Source of the DNA: an uncultured Alphaproteobacteria bacterium
GTDB lineage: Bacteria > Pseudomonadota > Alphaproteobacteria > RF32 > CAG-239
Reading direction: 5' to 3'
DNA length: 64,000 bases
Assembly (NCBI GenBank): GCA_944390455.1
Contig: CALXPU010000002.1
Coordinates: 76,179-140,178 of the forward strand
In this document: piece after piece, positions 61,734-64,000 of the stretch
Layout: the number at the start of each line of letters is the position of its first letter
Numbering within the stretch: position 1 is the stretch's first letter
Program-made: the position numbers and the translations under genes
Notes under the pieces: generated by a model
Seen by the model: the letters and a program-made list of their open reading frames with translations, nothing else
Database searches by the model: none
What the model was told of the DNA's origin: nothing

Positions 61734-61894
61734 GGCAAAATTCCTCCAAAAGTTAATATTTGCTTAATATATAAGGTTATTTTGTTTAATTGTCAATGAT
61801 TTTGTCTATATTTTTTTATGTAGGTAGGTAATTTTTTTCTTTGAATTGGTATGTTTATTGAAAAACGAGGGAATGCTTAGGGAAAAATTTACAT

Positions 61895-61930
61895 AAAAAA
61901 ACAGACCGTTTTATGAGAAAAACGATCTGT
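61895..61930 (-). terminator. Intrinsic terminator after the 61958 gene (minus strand)
   Basis: On the minus strand ACAGA-T-CGTTTT pairs with AAAACG-G-TCTGT, followed by seven T. The rest of 61734-61894 is AT-rich with no feature seen. Confidence 0.88.
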
Positions 61931-61957
61931 TATAAGAAACTTGTCTTATTGTACCGA

Positions 61958-62251
61958 TTAGGGGGCAATGTGACTGTTTAAATCTACAACTTGATAGCAT
62001 TTGTCAAATGTTGCAGCGGAAATACCATAAATGTCCATCTTATTTGCATGTAAATAATCTCCGGCTTTTAAGTATTTCGGGCCATCATGCCATGGTACTT
62101 CATAGCGCAGATCTTCATTGACTTTAATGAAAGTATGTAGGCTTTTATCTGATTGGCGACGACTGTAACAGTAAACAAGTTGGTAGTTGTACGGTTTAGA
62201 TAATTCGAGTGCAATATAATTTTGCAACTCTTCGTAAGTATAAGTTTTCAT
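61958..62251 (-). CDS. Small soluble protein, unknown
   Basis: A 97-residue protein without signal or membrane segment, Tyr-rich. The ribosome-binding site is weak (AATAAGAA). Support comes from the complete frame and the strong terminator 28 bases after its stop. No family recognised. Confidence 0.65.
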   Translation of the reverse strand: MKTYTYEELQNYIALELSKPYNYQLVYCYSRRQSDKSLHTFIKVNEDLRYEVPWHDGPKYLKAGDYLHANKMDIYGISAATFDKCYQVVDLNSHIAP

Positions 62252-62440
62252 AATTCTTATTGTTTTATAGTAATATCATCATAATTTTAAATCTGATGCA
62301 GTTTAGTCAATTCATTGATTAATGGCAAGATTTTTTTTAGTAGAGGTGATGTTTTTTATTTTTCTATACGAACGTTAAGTTTATGTTTAGAAGCCTCGCT
62401 TATGATAAAGCTAATTAATTATGCAGAGAAGGCGAAGTAT

Positions 62441-63844
62441 ATGGCAAAGTTACATTTTAATTTAAGAGATATGTTTGCGATTGTGATGGTGTTGTTGTTG
62501 TGGCATTTGTTTTTGCCTTATACCTTAACAGCAGGCGTGGTGATTTGTGTTGCTTTTATGGGATTGGGATGGAAATATGGTGTGCGTCCGTCTCTGATAG
62601 ATGCATGTTTTATAGCTGCTTTTTTATTAAATCTTTGGTATGTCTTGGCTTCTTGGGGTAATGTTCGGCAGTATGATTATTTTAATTTTGTGATGCATAC
62701 TGATTATTTTTTGCAAAACGATTTCTTTTTGACAGAGCCTTCTGCTTATTTGCAGTCAGTTTATTTTCAGCCGCCGCTTTGGGGAGGGATTTCTGCTCTT
62801 GTAACCAAGTTTTCCATGTGGTTGGGTGCAACTCAAAATATGGGGTTTGACAGTGTTCGGTTTATCAGTCTGTTTTGTGTGGCCGGTGTCGGTATCTTGT
62901 TTTGGCGTTTGCTGAATATGTTTCAATTTTCCGAAAAGCTTAAAATTACCTTGTTCGCTTTGTTTGTTTTTTTTCCTGTACATGGGCTTGTGGCTAATTT
63001 GGTGAATAATGACGCATTGACGTATTTTTTGATGATAATGATGATTTATTCGGGCTATAAATGGCATCTTGAAGGCAAGTGGAGTGATTGTTTGTGTTTG
63101 TCTTTGGCTTTGTTTTTGGCGGGATTGGTTAAATTTTCCGGTTTGATGTTGGTGCCGGCTTTGGGCGTCTTTGGGGTATTTCGTCTGATACAGACCGAGG
63201 ATAAATTTAATCGTCAGATGTGGAGGCAATTTATGACTATCGCATCGGCTACTATTTGTGGTTTTGTTTGGGGATGGTTTTTGCTTTATCACGACTTTCC
63301 ATTGGTGCCGCCGCCGGTTAATAATAATTTTCAAGATTTAAGCGCTTACTCTATCGGACAACGTTTGGTGAGTTTGCAAAATGTTTTCATCCCTTTTGCG
63401 GATATTCGGCATGGTCTGACAGAACCTAATGTGTGGTTGGCTTTGATAAAAACTTCTCTCTTTGGAGAATGGAGCTGGCAAGGTACTGTTTGGGCTTGGA
63501 TTTTATATGCTTTATCCGGTCTGTTTGCTGTTCTATGTGTGGTGGGATTTTTTGCGCTGTTGACGGATAAGTTGGGCAAAGATTGGAGCTTTAATTTGTT
63601 TGTTGTGATTGCCGTTTTTTCTGTCTTAATCGCATGGATGAATTTCTGGATTGAGTATCCTTATTTTTGCTCCAGCGAGTTTCGGTATGTGATGATTTTG
63701 TTGCCTCTTTCTTTGCTTTGGTTGGGACATTGGTGGACACAAAAAAGCCTGCCGCAATATATTAATTATACTTTGGCAGGCTGTATCGGCGTTTTTGTTT
63801 TAGCGCGATTTATGCTTTATCTAAATACCATTGAACTGTTTTAA
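62441..63844 (+). CDS. Polytopic GT-C-like membrane protein
   Basis: I start at 62441 ([10 protein letters not shown]), with AGAAGG 8 bases upstream; in-frame starts at 62405 and 62315 are possible. The 467-residue protein has about eleven membrane helices and large loops between them. The loop after the second helix pair, with FVMHTDYF then [11 protein letters not shown], and a later NNDALTYF, resemble the acceptor and donor loops of Dol-P-mannosyltransferase/ArnT-type GT-C enzymes, which use lipid-linked sugars in the periplasm. The exact substrate is unknown. The adjacent rmlB supports a surface-polysaccharide context. Confidence 0.78.
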   Translation: MAKLHFNLRDMFAIVMVLLLWHLFLPYTLTAGVVICVAFMGLGWKYGVRPSLIDACFIAAFLLNLWYVLASWGNVRQYDYFNFVMHTDYFLQNDFFLTEPSAYLQSVYFQPPLWGGISALVTKFSMWLGATQNMGFDSVRFISLFCVAGVGILFWRLLNMFQFSEKLKITLFALFVFFPVHGLVANLVNNDALTYFLMIMMIYSGYKWHLEGKWSDCLCLSLALFLAGLVKFSGLMLVPALGVFGVFRLIQTEDKFNRQMWRQFMTIASATICGFVWGWFLLYHDFPLVPPPVNNNFQDLSAYSIGQRLVSLQNVFIPFADIRHGLTEPNVWLALIKTSLFGEWSWQGTVWAWILYALSGLFAVLCVVGFFALLTDKLGKDWSFNLFVVIAVFSVLIAWMNFWIEYPYFCSSEFRYVMILLPLSLLWLGHWWTQKSLPQYINYTLAGCIGVFVLARFMLYLNTIELF

Positions 63845-64000
63845 CAATTCCGGTTTTGAAGGTTTCATCCGGTTTGTATCCCAATTCGCTGGTGATTTTT
63901 GTCGGGTCAATTGCATAACGCAAATCATGGCCGGCTCTGTCTTTAACAAATGTTATTAAATCTGCATATTTTTTGCCGTCTTGTCTTGGACGTAAATCAT
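63810..64000 (-). CDS. rmlB: dTDP-glucose 4,6-dehydratase, C-terminal part
   Basis: The last 62 codons of a gene running off the window edge on the minus strand. The read-out [15 protein letters not shown], then [14 protein letters not shown] and TVQWYLD are the well-known C-terminal signature of RmlB, the second enzyme of dTDP-rhamnose synthesis. Its stop (TAA at 63812-63810) lies inside the end of the convergent membrane-protein gene, a 35-base overlap. Confidence 0.93.
   Translation of the reverse strand, partial: DLRPRQDGKKYADLITFVKDRAGHDLRYAIDPTKITSELGYKPDETFKTGIVKTVQWYLDKA

Overview
The window is AT-rich bacterial chromosome packed with housekeeping genes, mostly single genes or short operons separated by intrinsic terminators. 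The gene content points to a Gram-negative alphaproteobacterium: a GapR-type nucleoid protein next to pyk, mreBCD-mrdA-rodA in one operon, a nitrogen-type HPr/EIIA-Man pair, LptF-LptD-SurA-RsmA and ihfB-lapA. AdhE, L-lactate dehydrogenase and pyruvate kinase suggest a fermentative, probably host- or gut-associated lifestyle. The taxonomic placement is inference; there is no rRNA in the window.

Layout. 1-2 kb: small unknown genes and a lipoprotein. 2-9.3 kb (minus strand): ddl-miaA-mreBCD-mrdA-rodA, a cell-elongation operon. 9.4-14.4 kb: DUF3108 protein, tRNA-hydroxylation protein TrhP, a lineage-specific pair sharing an unusual N-terminus, and an isolated rplQ. 14.4-17.5 kb: unknown genes, including two WG-repeat-like paralogs. 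17.5-24.8 kb: pepP, prmA, rnhB, folA, small envelope proteins and a third WG-like gene. 25-32 kb: ftsH, an orphan structured RNA, then a minus-strand run of PAS protein, two unknowns, EIIA, HPr and a DNA methyltransferase. 32-36 kb: tsaB, ihfB, lapA, accD, two small secreted proteins, grpE. 36.2-38.5 kb: three tandem paralogs of an unknown helical family. 38.7-44.2 kb: the outer-membrane biogenesis block lptF-lptD-surA-rsmA. 44.3-51.2 kb: gapR, pyk, adhE, a membrane-anchored GT8 glycosyltransferase, ldh. 51.5-64 kb: acpP-fabF-mltG, gph-polA, a large unknown Ala/Lys-rich protein, PBP1a, small unknowns, a polytopic membrane protein and the end of rmlB.

The most distinctive signal is a set of six genes in three places (14.8, 15.8, 24.2, 36.3, 37.2 and 38.0 kb). 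They belong to two unrelated, apparently lineage-specific protein families, yet share one expression architecture: a TTGACA-like promoter, a 40-50 nt AT-rich leader with no Shine-Dalgarno sequence, a single gene, and its own intrinsic terminator. Nearly all other genes here have clear GGAG/GAGG ribosome-binding sites. Other points of interest are an unassigned ~180 nt RNA with a clean promoter and terminator and a possible pseudoknot, a DNA methyltransferase translationally coupled to HPr, a DNA polymerase I whose proofreading residues are gone, and two genes (lptG, pdxA) missing from an otherwise typical block.
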